NCBI GenBank assembly: GCA_012034595.1
Contig: JAAUPE010000017.1
Coordinates: 1-64,000, forward strand
From: Calothrix sp. CSU_2_0
GTDB lineage: Bacteria > Cyanobacteriota > Cyanobacteriia > Cyanobacteriales > Nostocaceae
Direction of reading: 5' to 3'
Length of the DNA stretch: 64,000 bases
This document shows, piece by piece, positions 53,114 to 61,403 of this stretch (position 1 is the stretch's first letter; each line of letters opens with the position of its first letter). The position numbers and the translations under genes are program-made. Under the pieces are notes generated by a model. That model saw only the letters and a list, made by a program, of their open reading frames with translations, did no database searches and had not been told where the DNA came from.

Positions 53114-54457
53114 CTATAGCGATTTTTTGAGGACTCCATAGGATTTATCAAACAGCACTGTCGCCGTACCAGTTTCACCGTGTCTGGCTTTTTTTAGTAT
53201 TAATTCCAACACACCAGAATCAGTGCTATCGGGATAATAATATTCGTCGCGGTAAGCCAAGATGATATTATCTGCCACCATTTCTAAGATTCCCGATTGC
53301 GATAAGTCGCTCATCATCGGGCGCTTATCTTGACGACTTTCCACACCCCGCGAAATTTGTGACAGTGCCACAATCGGTACATCTAAATCCCCCGCCATTT
53401 TGTACAGACCACGGGCAACATCCCCCAGTTCGTAACTGCGGTTGCCACCAGAATCTTCCGCCATCATTTGCAAATAATCCACCACCACCAAACCTAACTT
53501 GCCCTCACGCGCTTTGATTTGACGACATTCGGAGGCAATGGAACTTACCCCAATCCCCCGATTGTCATTGATGTATAGGGGAAATTCCGAAGCTATTGCG
53601 GTAATTTTGGCAATACTTTCAAACTCCCATTCATCCAACGGCACTAAACCAGAACGGTGACGACGAATGCGATCGCTTTTCAGGGGTAAAATTCCCTGGT
53701 TTTTATATCGTTCGCTAGCGCTAATCAAACTCCACAGTCGATATTCAAGCTGTTCTTTACTCATTTCCAGCGAAAATATTGCCACTGGTAAATTGTGAAG
53801 TTGCATCATTTGAAACGCTAAATTAAGTGCAATTGCTGACTTACCCATCGATGGACGACCACCAACCAAAGTCAGGGTTCCAGCTTCAAAACCCACCATC
53901 AACTCGTCAAGTTCATCAAAGCTAGTGGGGTAAATTGGCTTGATAGTTTCGAGATTTTCGTAGGCAGTGGCGGCAATTGTGCTGTTGTGTTCGGTGTTGG
54001 TCGATAATTGCGATCGCGACAGGCGAAATAGTTTTTGTTCCGATTCGTTCAGCACCGTAAGTAATTCGGTTTCGGTTTGGTAACCAAGTTGAACAATTTC
54101 ATTACCCGCTTTGATTAACTGGCGACGAGCGTATTTTTCCATCACCAAATTCGCCAAGGCATCAATATTAACCGCCGATACGGTACGCTCCACAAGCGAC
54201 ACAAGCTTATTACGTCCACCAACACGAGTTAATAAATCGTAATTATTTAACCAATCGGTGACGGTGAGTAAGTCGGTAGGTTTACCTGCATGGTGTAAAC
54301 GTTGTACGGATCGGTAAATATCTCTGTGGGCGCTGATGTAAAAGGCTTCAGCATCGAGAATATCGCTGACTCGTGCGATCGCACCTGGGTCAAGCAATAT
54401 CCCACCTAAAATTGCCTCTTCTGCATCGATATTTTGCGGTGGTAGGCAATCGGTCAT
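53114..54457 (-). CDS. dnaB: replicative DNA helicase DnaB
   Basis: 447 aa, the usual length. The N-terminal domain (PPQNIDAEEAILGGILLDPG) is followed by the RecA-like motor: Walker A GGRPSMGKSAIAL (about 197), LGLVVVDYLQMM (Walker B), IVALSQISRGVESRQDKRPM and DLSQSGILEMVADNII. It would open the fork. The C-terminus reads GTATVLFDKSYGVLKKSL. The gene touches the C5-methyltransferase gene (start next to its stop) and overlaps the replication-type gene upstream by 4 bp. Plasmid-borne DnaB proteins are found on large cyanobacterial replicons. Confidence 0.95.
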   Translation of the reverse strand: MTDCLPPQNIDAEEAILGGILLDPGAIARVSDILDAEAFYISAHRDIYRSVQRLHHAGKPTDLLTVTDWLNNYDLLTRVGGRNKLVSLVERTVSAVNIDALANLVMEKYARRQLIKAGNEIVQLGYQTETELLTVLNESEQKLFRLSRSQLSTNTEHNSTIAATAYENLETIKPIYPTSFDELDELMVGFEAGTLTLVGGRPSMGKSAIALNLAFQMMQLHNLPVAIFSLEMSKEQLEYRLWSLISASERYKNQGILPLKSDRIRRHRSGLVPLDEWEFESIAKITAIASEFPLYINDNRGIGVSSIASECRQIKAREGKLGLVVVDYLQMMAEDSGGNRSYELGDVARGLYKMAGDLDVPIVALSQISRGVESRQDKRPMMSDLSQSGILEMVADNIILAYRDEYYYPDSTDSGVLELILKKARHGETGTATVLFDKSYGVLKKSL

Positions 54458-55407
54458 TTTTCAGCCTCCAAGTCGCTTGCATGACTATTTCGCTTGGCTT
54501 CAGCGTTTTTTTCGCGAAAGTGTCCACGGGGATTCTCCCCCGAAGTTTGTGGGGACGGTCTCCGTCCACAAAACTTCTCTCCGGTGGCGCATTTCGCAGC
54601 TTGCCTGCGTTCCCAGTCTGCTTTGATTTGTTGCGTTCGTTCTTCAAGTTCGTTGTGAAATTCGTCGAGGGCGTTTTTGGTTGCAACTTGGGTTTGAGTT
54701 TTTTTAGCTTCAACTTTCTGGGCTGCAACGTATTTCTCGTAGTAAACTTCCCACCTGTTTTGACCTGCTTTGTTGGTGTGGGCAAGCCACGCCTCAATAT
54801 CATTTACTTCCTGTTGTAAATTCTTCGTCTTTTTTTCACAAAAATTCAAAAAATTCGCTCGCGCTTCTTCTGAGAGAGTCTTTTTAAAGTCTAAATAAGT
54901 CTTATTAATCTTAGAGTTTTGGGATTCTGGCTCCATAAAGCTTTCAGACTCTGTGTGGTGTGTGGCGATCGATCGCGGTGTCTCACGATCCACCTGGGTG
55001 TGTGGCGATCGATCGCGGTGTGTAGCGATCGATCGCGGTGTCTCATCACACCTGGGTGTCTCATCACACCTGGATACTTCATTTAGTTCAGATGTATCAT
55101 CGCACCACAACCCTTTAGGTTTAACCTTGGCTTTAACTTGCAGTAGTTCCAAGTCGATAAAGCCTTTTGCGTCTAACTCTTTAAGGGCACGGCTCACTGT
55201 TTGCCTGTGAATTACCCGCTCAGGCGTTGAGAACAATCGGGCAATTTCAGCGCAGTTGATGTCAACTCCTTGGTTATATGGATCGAGGGTGCGAATGTAG
55301 TACAACAAATCTTTTTCTGCTGGTTTCAATTCTCTACAAGCCCTTAACCATTCTTCATGTTGAAGTGGATAAAATTTACCTTGAATTTTGGTACTGTTTT
55401 GAGTCAT
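54454..55407 (-). CDS. winged-helix replication-type protein with HIP1-built hinge
   Basis: 317 aa. Residues about 10-105 contain a winged helix-turn-helix (LQHEEWLRACRELKPAEKDL, ARLFSTPERVIHRQTVSRAL) like plasmid replication initiators or DnaD-type proteins. The hinge (about 110-150) repeats CDETPR, SIATHRDRSPHTQ and similar, encoded by CGATCGATCGCGG units. The C-terminal part is helical and basic (NAEAKRNSHASDLEAEK). The 3' end overlaps dnaB by 4 bp, so it could load DnaB; that is inference. Confidence 0.65.
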   Translation of the reverse strand: MTQNSTKIQGKFYPLQHEEWLRACRELKPAEKDLLYYIRTLDPYNQGVDINCAEIARLFSTPERVIHRQTVSRALKELDAKGFIDLELLQVKAKVKPKGLWCDDTSELNEVSRCDETPRCDETPRSIATHRDRSPHTQVDRETPRSIATHHTESESFMEPESQNSKINKTYLDFKKTLSEEARANFLNFCEKKTKNLQQEVNDIEAWLAHTNKAGQNRWEVYYEKYVAAQKVEAKKTQTQVATKNALDEFHNELEERTQQIKADWERRQAAKCATGEKFCGRRPSPQTSGENPRGHFREKNAEAKRNSHASDLEAEK

Positions 55408-55429
55408 AATGCACCTAAGATTTTTTTTC

Positions 55430-55449
55430 CCCCAGCCTATAAGCTGGGG
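55430..55449 (-). promoter_or_regulatory. hairpin in the replication-type gene leader
   Basis: CCCCAGCC/AGCTGGGG forms a stem of seven or more pairs about 22 bases before the start codon at 55407. A T run follows in plus orientation and an A run in minus orientation. It may control translation, or end plus-strand transcripts. Confidence 0.4.
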
Positions 55450-55616
55450 CGATTTTTATTTCTGGCAAACACTTGTATTGGCGTTCGCTGTTGACAATTA
55501 ACGGATAATATAGATATGAAAGCGATTAAAGATTCATTTAGTTCTATTGCCTCGTTAATTGTATAACGCTTAGTATAAGCATTATACGTATCGTATAAAA
55601 TAACCAGCTGCGAAAA

Positions 55617-55991
55617 ATGCAAGAATTTGTTACAGAAAAAACTGAATTGCACCAAAAGCTGTTTGATGAAATGCTTAATCGCTTCAATCTTTCAGCTAGA
55701 GATATTGCCTCAACGTCTGGCATTTCCGAAGTTATGATTTCGAGGTTTAGACATGGAAGGGCAGATTTGGGAACTGCTAAGTTTTTAGCGCTAATTGGTG
55801 CTATTCCTGAAGAAGCTAAAGATTGGTACATATCCCAACTACTTGGTGCCAAGCCAAAAATTAATCTGCGATCGCTAATTGCCCAAGCTCCCATACAAGA
55901 GCAAGCCGAAGCCCTACACTTAATTGCTGAAATATTCGCCACGGTTAGCCGTATAAATACTGATATCACTGAATTACCTAAAGCAATGTAA
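55617..55991 (+). CDS. XRE-type regulator, first of a tandem pair
   Basis: 124 aa. The helix-turn-helix is NRFNLSARDIASTSGISEVM with ISRFRHGRADLGTAKFLALI. The rest (EEAKDWYISQLLGAKPKINL, RSLIAQAPIQEQAEALHLIA) is helical and probably dimerises. The next gene is a paralog (matching SARDI/SAKDI, SRFRHGRAD/SRFRNGKSD, RSLIAQAP/RSLVQNAS). They lie divergent from the replication-type gene and could regulate it. Confidence 0.85.
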   Translation: MQEFVTEKTELHQKLFDEMLNRFNLSARDIASTSGISEVMISRFRHGRADLGTAKFLALIGAIPEEAKDWYISQLLGAKPKINLRSLIAQAPIQEQAEALHLIAEIFATVSRINTDITELPKAM

Positions 55992-56159
55992 ATCTCTGTT
56001 TTACATACAACCTGTGCCTTCTTAGAAGTTGATATCTTGCATCACCGAAAAAATTGCATGACAATCGGTAACATTCTGGTACGATAAAGTCGTTCATGGA
56101 TGCCTTACGGATACGTGAATATCAAATATTTTAATGGTTAAAATATAATATAAGTAAAA

Positions 56160-56525
56160 ATGTCAGATTTTGCCAAGGTGCTGCTACATCAAAAATTGTT
56201 TGGTGAAATGCTTTTGCGTTTCAATCTGAGTGCCAAGGATATAGGAGAGGCTGTTGGAGTATCCGAGGTAATGATTTCCCGTTTCCGCAACGGCAAAAGC
56301 GATATTGGTAGCGCTAAACTCATTGACATGCTTAATATCGTTCCCACCGAAGCTAAAGAATGGTACTTATCTCAAGTGTTTGGTGCTAGCCCTGGTACAA
56401 ATAATTTGCGATCGCTAGTTCAAAATGCCTCACAAAAAGAAAAGGCAGAAATTCTCAAATTAATTGCTGGGTGGTTAGATAGTGAGGAGCGTGAGGAGCC
56501 AACCCAATTAATCTCAACAATTTGA
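56160..56525 (+). CDS. XRE-type regulator, second of a tandem pair
   Basis: 121 aa. It has LRFNLSAKDIGEAVGVSEVM and ISRFRNGKSDIGSAKLIDML, aligned with the upstream gene over most of the length. A tandem paralog pair of such size often forms competing or heteromeric repressors. There are 168 bases between the genes, so each may have a promoter. Confidence 0.85.
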   Translation: MSDFAKVLLHQKLFGEMLLRFNLSAKDIGEAVGVSEVMISRFRNGKSDIGSAKLIDMLNIVPTEAKEWYLSQVFGASPGTNNLRSLVQNASQKEKAEILKLIAGWLDSEEREEPTQLISTI

Positions 56526-56687
56526 CCTAAATTAGCATTATTTGTCTGTAAATAACTAATTTTAATAGTTACTTTTTCATCCCCACTAAATATTTATTTT
56601 TTTGTAAATAATTTCTGCGTAATAATACTGATTTTCATGACTTGATATTAGCTGTATCATTCTTCTTTGATGAGTTAGCAATGGTTT

Positions 56688-56891
56688 GTGGAAGATTATA
56701 TCGAGATAGATAGGGCATTACAGGTATGTGAGCGACTGACTGATATAGATAAAATTAGATTAATCAACAAATTATTAGAAAATCCACACATTGCCAGCGA
56801 ATATAGTAATTATCAACGAATTTCAGCCGATAAATCGACTATGGCAACCATGCTAAGAAAGGTAGCTAAATATATTGAAAATGAAATATAG
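56688..56891 (+). CDS. small helical protein, 67 aa
   Basis: GTG start. The sequence is acidic and helical (ALQVCERLTDIDKIRLINKL then MATMLRKVAKYIENEI). It follows the two XRE genes in the same orientation but is separate by 160 bases. Not recognised. Confidence 0.4.
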   Translation: MEDYIEIDRALQVCERLTDIDKIRLINKLLENPHIASEYSNYQRISADKSTMATMLRKVAKYIENEI

Positions 56892-56968
56892 ATTTTTGCT
56901 TTTTTCTTGATAAAAATTTTATTACGTGTTTTATGGGATGTCGGACTTTATTAAGTCTAGCTAACTTG

Positions 56969-57281
56969 CTAACAGTAGCATTCAAAACCGTAAGTTGAAC
57001 AATTCCCACTTAGCTGCCCCACACCGAAATTACCTATCGGCAACCGCAAAACTCATCCTCAAACTTGGATTATTAACTCACCACCAAACTCATCTTGATT
57101 ACGGCTGTGGTAGAGGTGGTGATGTAGAAAGATTGCGATAAGCGTACCACTCCGTGGAACTCAGCTTAACGCCAAGGGCGTATCGCTTGGATTCAACTCA
57201 ACTGGATACGACCCATACTACTTTCCCAAAGAAGCGATCGCCCGTGATCGATTACCAAAAAATCGGTGTATAGACTTCTAA
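56969..57281 (+). pseudogene. remnant of a DNA phosphorothioation-associated methyltransferase
   Basis: The N-terminal part of this family can be read in pieces: TVAFKTVS, then after a shift HLAAPHRNYLSATAKLILKL and LGLLTH, then LDYGCGRGGDVERLR, the Rossmann motif of methyltransferases. A palindromic repeat interrupts at 57135-57186. After it the frame resumes as GFNSTGYDPYYFPKEAIARD. The rest of the gene is missing. It is dead: a stop, a shift, an insertion and truncation all occur. Confidence 0.7.
57135..57186. repeat. palindromic repeat inserted in the methyltransferase remnant
   Basis: Starts GCGATAAGCGTACCAC and ends GGGCGTATCGC; it keeps the CCACTCCGTGG hairpin of the 33-bp family in a longer version. 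It lies exactly between DVERLR and GFNSTGYD of the disrupted gene. Confidence 0.6.
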
Positions 57282-57554
57282 TAATCATTCTTCTTTGGGA
57301 TTATCGAAAAATAAATAAAACAAAATAAAAAATAAAATATGGATCGCACGCATAACATGGGACGCTCAGTCGCCGCTAGGCTACCCCGGCTGTTTCAGTA
57401 TGGCTACGGGGTCAAGGGTGAAATGCACGCGATTTAAGGTTGCTTCGCATTTTATATTGGCTCCGTAAACTCCGCATATCGCGCCCTTGACTCCCTTCGC
57501 TTAAAAAAATTAGCCGGGGTTGTCTCGGTCGTTCTTTCGTTTCGGAGTTTTGTT
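57282..57554. other. non-coding region with nested inverted repeats
   Basis: ACCCCGGCT at 57383-57391 pairs perfectly with AGCCGGGGT at 57512-57520. Inside it, GGGGTCAAGGG at 57408-57418 pairs with CCCTTGACTCC at 57484-57494 with one mismatch. The 138-bp unit could form a large hairpin or cruciform just before the GT-rich gene. Confidence 0.6.
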
Positions 57555-57857
57555 ATGTCTCGTTTGGTTCCTTTTTCGTTTGTTGCTGTTTTGGCTGCTG
57601 ATTTTGGTGCAGTCGAGTGTTGTTGGCGTGAGTCGGATGTGTCTTTCTCTGGCTTCGTTGCTGAGGTGTGGTTTGAGTCGCTGCCTAGTGGTTTTGCTTC
57701 TCGTTGGGCGGCTGTGGTTGGTCGGTCGGTGCGGGTGCGTTCGTTTTCTTCGGGTGTTCCTGCTCGGTTCTGTGTTTCGGTTCCTGTTTCGGTTCCTGCT
57801 GGCGAGGTGCGTTTGGGTTGGGTTTCTCGTGGTTCTCGCGTTCGTTTAGTTCGCTAG
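57555..57857 (+). CDS. GT-skewed small protein, 100 aa
   Basis: ATG with GGAG seven bases upstream and a terminator directly after. The product (RLVPFSFVAVLAADFGAVEC ... SVPVSVPAGEVRLGWVSRGS) is beta-rich with many Val, Ser and Arg. Codons are strongly T-ending and the strand is G/T-rich, unlike the neighbours. I do not recognise it. It could be a real plasmid protein with a strand-composition bias, or a transcribed RNA with a chance frame. Confidence 0.5.
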   Translation: MSRLVPFSFVAVLAADFGAVECCWRESDVSFSGFVAEVWFESLPSGFASRWAAVVGRSVRVRSFSSGVPARFCVSVPVSVPAGEVRLGWVSRGSRVRLVR

Positions 57858-57866
57858 TTTTTCTGT

Positions 57867-57891
57867 GGGTGGCTGCGGCTGCCCTTTTTTT
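57867..57891 (+). terminator. rho-independent terminator
   Basis: GGGTGGC-TGCG-GCTGCCC with wobble pairs makes a 7-bp stem, followed by seven T. It ends the transcript from 57555. Confidence 0.75.
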
Positions 57892-57950
57892 ATGGGGTAC
57901 AGTAAACGATCGCAGTTAATGGACGATCGCTTATTGTTTAGTATTAAAAA

Positions 57951-58181
57951 TTATTCATCCTCTGCTTTAATTGCATAGGCGATTTCAAGAATTTCTGAAT
58001 ATTCCATATAATCTTGTCCTAAGCGATCATGTAGTTTTTTACGTTGATTTTTGCTTAGACCAGCTTCTCTAACTGCATTATCAACTTTCTCTTGAGCAGA
58101 TTCACGATTTTCTTTTCTATTACCACCCTTCTGTTCATACAAATCAGGGTCTTCATCATTTAAATTTACTCTATCTGGCAT
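57951..58181 (-). CDS. small charged helical protein, 76 aa
   Basis: A highly charged protein: DEDPDLYEQKGGNRKENRES at the start and HDRLGQDYMEYSEILEIAYA at the end. It reads like small polymorphic-toxin-immunity or conserved cyanobacterial orphan proteins. It is alone on the minus strand. Confidence 0.6.
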   Translation of the reverse strand: MPDRVNLNDEDPDLYEQKGGNRKENRESAQEKVDNAVREAGLSKNQRKKLHDRLGQDYMEYSEILEIAYAIKAEDE

Positions 58182-59118
58182 GATACTACCTTAAATTTAT
58201 TACACCAATATATTTATAGCTAATAAAAAACAGCAGCTATGTGATCTCAGTATAGCTAATTGCCCCTCCCACTCCTCACTCGCGTCAAGGGAGTACCCTT
58301 TTACCCCGTCCCCGTACCCCCAAGGGGACAATCGTTACTGCGTAGTTGTTTTTTAAATTAAATATAAATCTATATTGTCGAGTGCGAACTTGGAGCCAGT
58401 CGAGGCAAGTAGAGCCAGTCATCGCACTCGGTTTTTTGTTGAAGAATTTATAAGGAGCTTCGCGTTTTATACCCCTTCGTGCTTCGTTCCGCAAAGCCTC
58501 CACTATCGCACCAAGGGAGCGCTACGCAAAGACCAAAAAAGCATTATACCAACTCCGCAAAGCCTCCGTTGGTATTGCTTTTCTTGGGGTCTTTGCTCCG
58601 CGATGGCGCAGTGTTCCGAAGACTCCACACAGCGCGGAAGAGGAAGAATGAAGAGAAAAAAGAGAAGAGGTAAAGGTATCTGCTGCTGTTGTCAAGAGTC
58701 TTCGCGTGGGCAGTTGGGTTTTTTGACTGCGGCTGCGCCGCAGCAGCCCACAAAAAACAAGGATTAAGCAGTGAGCTAGCATTGTGCCTAAATTCGAGTG
58801 CGCCTACTTTGGTGGTGTCCCCCATCCTGGCAGGTTTCCGGCTAATGCCTCTGTGTTGCCCGTCGCGTCTGACCTCTTACCTTGCTAATAAAAATTAAGT
58901 GGCAGCAGTTCCCCAGGTCGTCCGCCTTTGCTGCGTTCCGGTGGCTGGGGGGTTGCCATTGTTGCAAACAACTACAGTCTGTTATCCATCGCGGGTTTGG
59001 TTTCCCCGTAGTTGGTGGCTGTTACTTCACTCGCTCCCTGTCGTTTCCACCGCGTCCCGCGATCGCGCTGTCATTGCCTCCGGGTTTACTTCGTTCCGTT
59101 TCATCCACTCTTAAATAA
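58182..59118. other. repeat-rich stretch without a supported gene
   Basis: Several frames of 60-130 codons overlap on both strands, which shows only composition. The DNA holds hairpins, for example TGCGGC/GCCGCA near 58732 and a TACCAAC/GTTGGTA pair near 58550, and a CCGCAAAGCCTCC motif repeated near 58490 and 58556. It looks like accumulated palindromic repeats. Confidence 0.5.
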
Positions 59119-59155
59119 TAGCATGACTGTGCTATTATTTAGCATGGCTGTGCTA
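59119..59155. promoter_or_regulatory. two TAGCA-N6-TGCTA operator-like sites (set 1)
   Basis: TAGCATGACTGTGCTA at 59119-59134 and TAGCATGGCTGTGCTA at 59140-59155, 21 bp apart. They lie just past the 3' end of the SLOG gene. The same site type occurs at 59683, 59704, 63329 and 63405. Confidence 0.6.
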
Positions 59156-59169
59156 TCTTTATAGTATCT

Positions 59170-59652
59170 TCAAAATAGGTTGAGTTGCTTATTTTCCGGC
59201 TCATCTTTAAGCCATTGTGGTAGCCAGCTTTTATCCTCCAGTTGGGTGGAAAACTGCGGAAAAATGCGTATTTGCAACCCGCGATATTTAGCGTATGCAA
59301 TTGTTAACCACGTCCCAGAACCTTGACCAGACGGGCTTTTACACGGCTTGCACCCATCAGGACAAAGCTTGTTAGGAAAAGCATACAGCCAGGGGTCGGG
59401 AAGGTTGGCGATCGCGTCCACCATTCGCTTAGACCGTGCGGCAAAGTGCCATTTTTCCGTTCCTTCCACCTCATACACCGTCAATTGTTTGTCGTAGTCA
59501 GCCGCAACCCTTCGTACTAAAGCATCTAGCCCTGGTGCATCTCCTACATGCCAATCGGCTTTGTGGTTAGCAATGAAGTAGTCAAAATCCTTGTATATGT
59601 TGAGTTCTTGCGCTTCCTTCAGCCGCCGCGACCCAGTAAAAGCTATCTGCAT
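59170..59652 (-). CDS. SLOG-like (DUF2493/YspA-type) nucleotide-binding protein
   Basis: 160 aa. MQIAFTGSRRLKE and HVGDAPGLDALVRRVAADYD match the SLOG fold with the G-D-A-x-G-x-D loop. SLOG domains bind nucleotides or DNA and often act in conflict systems. A Cys cluster (KLCPDGCKPCKSPSGQGSGT) is unusual for the family. The last five residues QLNLF match a sliding-clamp-binding motif. The gene is divergent from the SWIM-like gene, with two operator-like sites between them. Confidence 0.7.
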   Translation of the reverse strand: MQIAFTGSRRLKEAQELNIYKDFDYFIANHKADWHVGDAPGLDALVRRVAADYDKQLTVYEVEGTEKWHFAARSKRMVDAIANLPDPWLYAFPNKLCPDGCKPCKSPSGQGSGTWLTIAYAKYRGLQIRIFPQFSTQLEDKSWLPQWLKDEPENKQLNLF

Positions 59653-59682
59653 AAATTATTGTTTATATTTCTTCTTTATTAA

Positions 59683-59719
59683 TAGCATAACTGTGCTATT
59701 TAATAGCATAACTGTGCTA
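59683..59719. promoter_or_regulatory. two TAGCA-N6-TGCTA operator-like sites (set 2)
   Basis: TAGCATAACTGTGCTA twice, at 59683-59698 and 59704-59719. They lie between the divergent starts of the SLOG and SWIM-like genes and could control both. Confidence 0.7.
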
Positions 59720-59769
59720 TGATTAATTTAGAAAGAAAAACAAAGCTTACTTAAAAGGATTTAAAAAAT

Positions 59770-60489
59770 ATGTTTGGTATCTCTTCACAGCTTGCCAGTC
59801 AGACCATTAATAAAAATACTGTTTGGAAGTGTTTAGTTGCACTTGAACTAGTTTCGGGTGAGCTTACGCAATTTATTAGCGATCAGATGATGGTTGAGGG
59901 TTGGGCGGTTGGTGTACGTGTGGTTATCAAGCGTGGTTACAAGGGTATTCAAGTTTTTAAAGGACTCTCTACAATTATTTCTCCATTAAAAATGGCATTG
60001 CATTTCATGGAGCAGACTTGTTTAAAATCACGCGGCTTAAATGTTACGCGCAAAAGCGAAAGATTGTTTTTAGTTGATTCAGCGCAAGACCCAAGCCATA
60101 AGCATGTAGTTACAGCGCAAGCTGACGGGTTGACTTGTTCTTGCATGAAGTTTAAATGTCTAAAAAATCGAATGGTTAAAGAAGCGCCACAGCTTGTTAA
60201 AGCAATTGGTCAAATCACTCTGCTTGATGGGAACCATCTTGCTTACACCGAACAATTTAATACCGAAACAATGGAAATGGTGGGTAAAATTCACATTCAA
60301 TGTCACCATGTCCGGGCAGTGATGCGCGAGGCGTTTAACGCATTTTCATCAACTGAATATTTACTCAACTGGAAGCAGGTAATTAATGATTATCGAGTAC
60401 AGCGCGATGACTGGATGAGTAGCGAAAAATGGAGTCAAGAATTAGATGTGGTTCCCGAACTGGGCGAATTTAAACCAAAAACTAGATAA
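59770..60489 (+). CDS. SWIM-like zinc-finger protein
   Basis: 239 aa. A possible SWIM pattern: TCSCMKFKCLKN (Cys-x-Cys), then about 60 residues on, HIQCHHVRAVM (Cys-x-His). In normal SWIM domains the two pairs are closer. The N-terminus has hydrophobic and basic regions (GVRVVIKRGYKGIQVFKGLS). SWIM domains bind DNA or proteins. The gene is the first plus-strand gene of the ArdA island and has an operator pair upstream. The function is unknown. Confidence 0.5.
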   Translation: MFGISSQLASQTINKNTVWKCLVALELVSGELTQFISDQMMVEGWAVGVRVVIKRGYKGIQVFKGLSTIISPLKMALHFMEQTCLKSRGLNVTRKSERLFLVDSAQDPSHKHVVTAQADGLTCSCMKFKCLKNRMVKEAPQLVKAIGQITLLDGNHLAYTEQFNTETMEMVGKIHIQCHHVRAVMREAFNAFSSTEYLLNWKQVINDYRVQRDDWMSSEKWSQELDVVPELGEFKPKTR

Positions 60490-60498
60490 TTTTTCTCG

Positions 60499-60590
60499 AC
60501 CTGAGTAAGTCGCTAAACTGCTCAAACTGCTGCCCAACCCGACCACCTTTTAAGCGGCAATTACCCAAAAACACCAGAGGAAAATCTACC
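60499..60590 (+). promoter_or_regulatory. ArdA-island leader, copy 1
   Basis: The 5' unit CGACCTGAGTAAGTCG, then TGCTGCCCAACCCGACCACC, AAGCGGCAATTACCCAAAAA up to the ATG. GCTGC pairs with GCGGC using a G-T wobble. Copies 2 and 3 keep the bulk of the sequence with compensating changes. Confidence 0.6.
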
Positions 60591-61124
60591 ATGACAATTG
60601 ACGAAAAAGAAAAACCCCGTATTTATGTAGCTTGTCTTGCTGCTTACAATAACGGCAAGTTACACGGGGAATGGATTGATTGCGATCGCGATAGTAGCGA
60701 CATTTGGAACGAGATTAACGCAATGCTAGCAGCTTCCCCAGAACCCGATGCTGAAGAGTGGGCAATACATGACTTTGAAAACTGGCACGAGATTCAAATT
60801 GGGGAAAACGAAAACATCGAAAAACTTGCAGAACTTGCCCAACTGCTCAAAGAACACGGTAAACCCTTTGCCCATTATTACCAAGACAACGGCAGCGACA
60901 CCACAGCCGAAGATTTTCAAGACCATTACATGGGGCAATACGAAGACGAGAAAGATTTTGTTTACCAGATGTGGGAAGAGTGCGGAACCCTCAAGAAATT
61001 AGAAGAAATCAACATCAACGAATGTTATATCGATTGGGCTGCGATCGCTCGTGATTGGTTCATAAGTGATTATTTATCTGTCGAAGTTGGATACAAAGAA
61101 ACTTACGTTTTTAATCGTCATTAA
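60591..61124 (+). CDS. ardA: antirestriction protein ArdA
   Basis: 177 aa, typical length. The start is RIYVACLAAYNNGKLHGEWI, the middle is acidic (NEINAMLAASPEPDAEEWAI, AIHDFENW, FAHYYQDNG, FQDHYMGQYEDEKDFVYQ), the end CYIDWAAIARDWFISDY. ArdA is a DNA mimic that blocks type I restriction enzymes during entry of plasmids. A structured leader precedes it, suggesting controlled expression. It is the clearest gene in the island. Confidence 0.93.
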   Translation: MTIDEKEKPRIYVACLAAYNNGKLHGEWIDCDRDSSDIWNEINAMLAASPEPDAEEWAIHDFENWHEIQIGENENIEKLAELAQLLKEHGKPFAHYYQDNGSDTTAEDFQDHYMGQYEDEKDFVYQMWEECGTLKKLEEININECYIDWAAIARDWFISDYLSVEVGYKETYVFNRH

Positions 61125-61130
61125 TACATC

Positions 61131-61301
61131 ATGCAGCTAGTATTTTACATCACTAAAAATCGCCGAATAAAAATTGAATTAGGAATGCTTAATGGGTACG
61201 AATTGTTTATTAAAAACAATTACCGCTTTCCCGCTCGAAGAATTTGTTTGTGGCTGGGATTTGTTTACATAACTGTTTGGATTTACGACTCTAATTTCTA
61301 A
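61131..61301 (+). CDS. small membrane protein, 56 aa
   Basis: ATG at 61131, six bases after the ardA stop. The product MQLVFYITKNRRIKIELGML ends with a membrane helix (RRICLWLGFVYITVWIYDS). The spacing suggests it is co-transcribed with ardA. Function unknown. Confidence 0.45.
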   Translation: MQLVFYITKNRRIKIELGMLNGYELFIKNNYRFPARRICLWLGFVYITVWIYDSNF

Positions 61302-61307
61302 TTTCCC

Positions 61308-61403
61308 GACCTCAGCAAGTCGCTAAACTGCTCAATTTTTAAAACTGTCGCTCAACCCGACCACCTTTTAAGCGGCAACTACCCAAAAACAACGAGTAAA
61401 AAC
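61308..61403 (+). promoter_or_regulatory. ArdA-island leader, copy 2
   Basis: CGACCTCAGCAAGTCGCTAA, then TGTCGCTCAACCCGACCACC and AAGCGGCAACTACCCAAAAA, ending 20 bases before the ATG at 61404. GTCGC pairs with GCGGC with one wobble. Confidence 0.6.

Noticed and set aside
54390-54819. Overlapping frames inside the replication-type gene
   Set aside because: Out-of-phase frames in HIP1-rich DNA; no start signals or protein-like content.
58285-59118. Several overlapping frames on both strands
   Set aside because: Frames coincide on both strands with no ribosome sites or protein-like patterns. The region is palindromic and GC-biased, which keeps frames open by chance.
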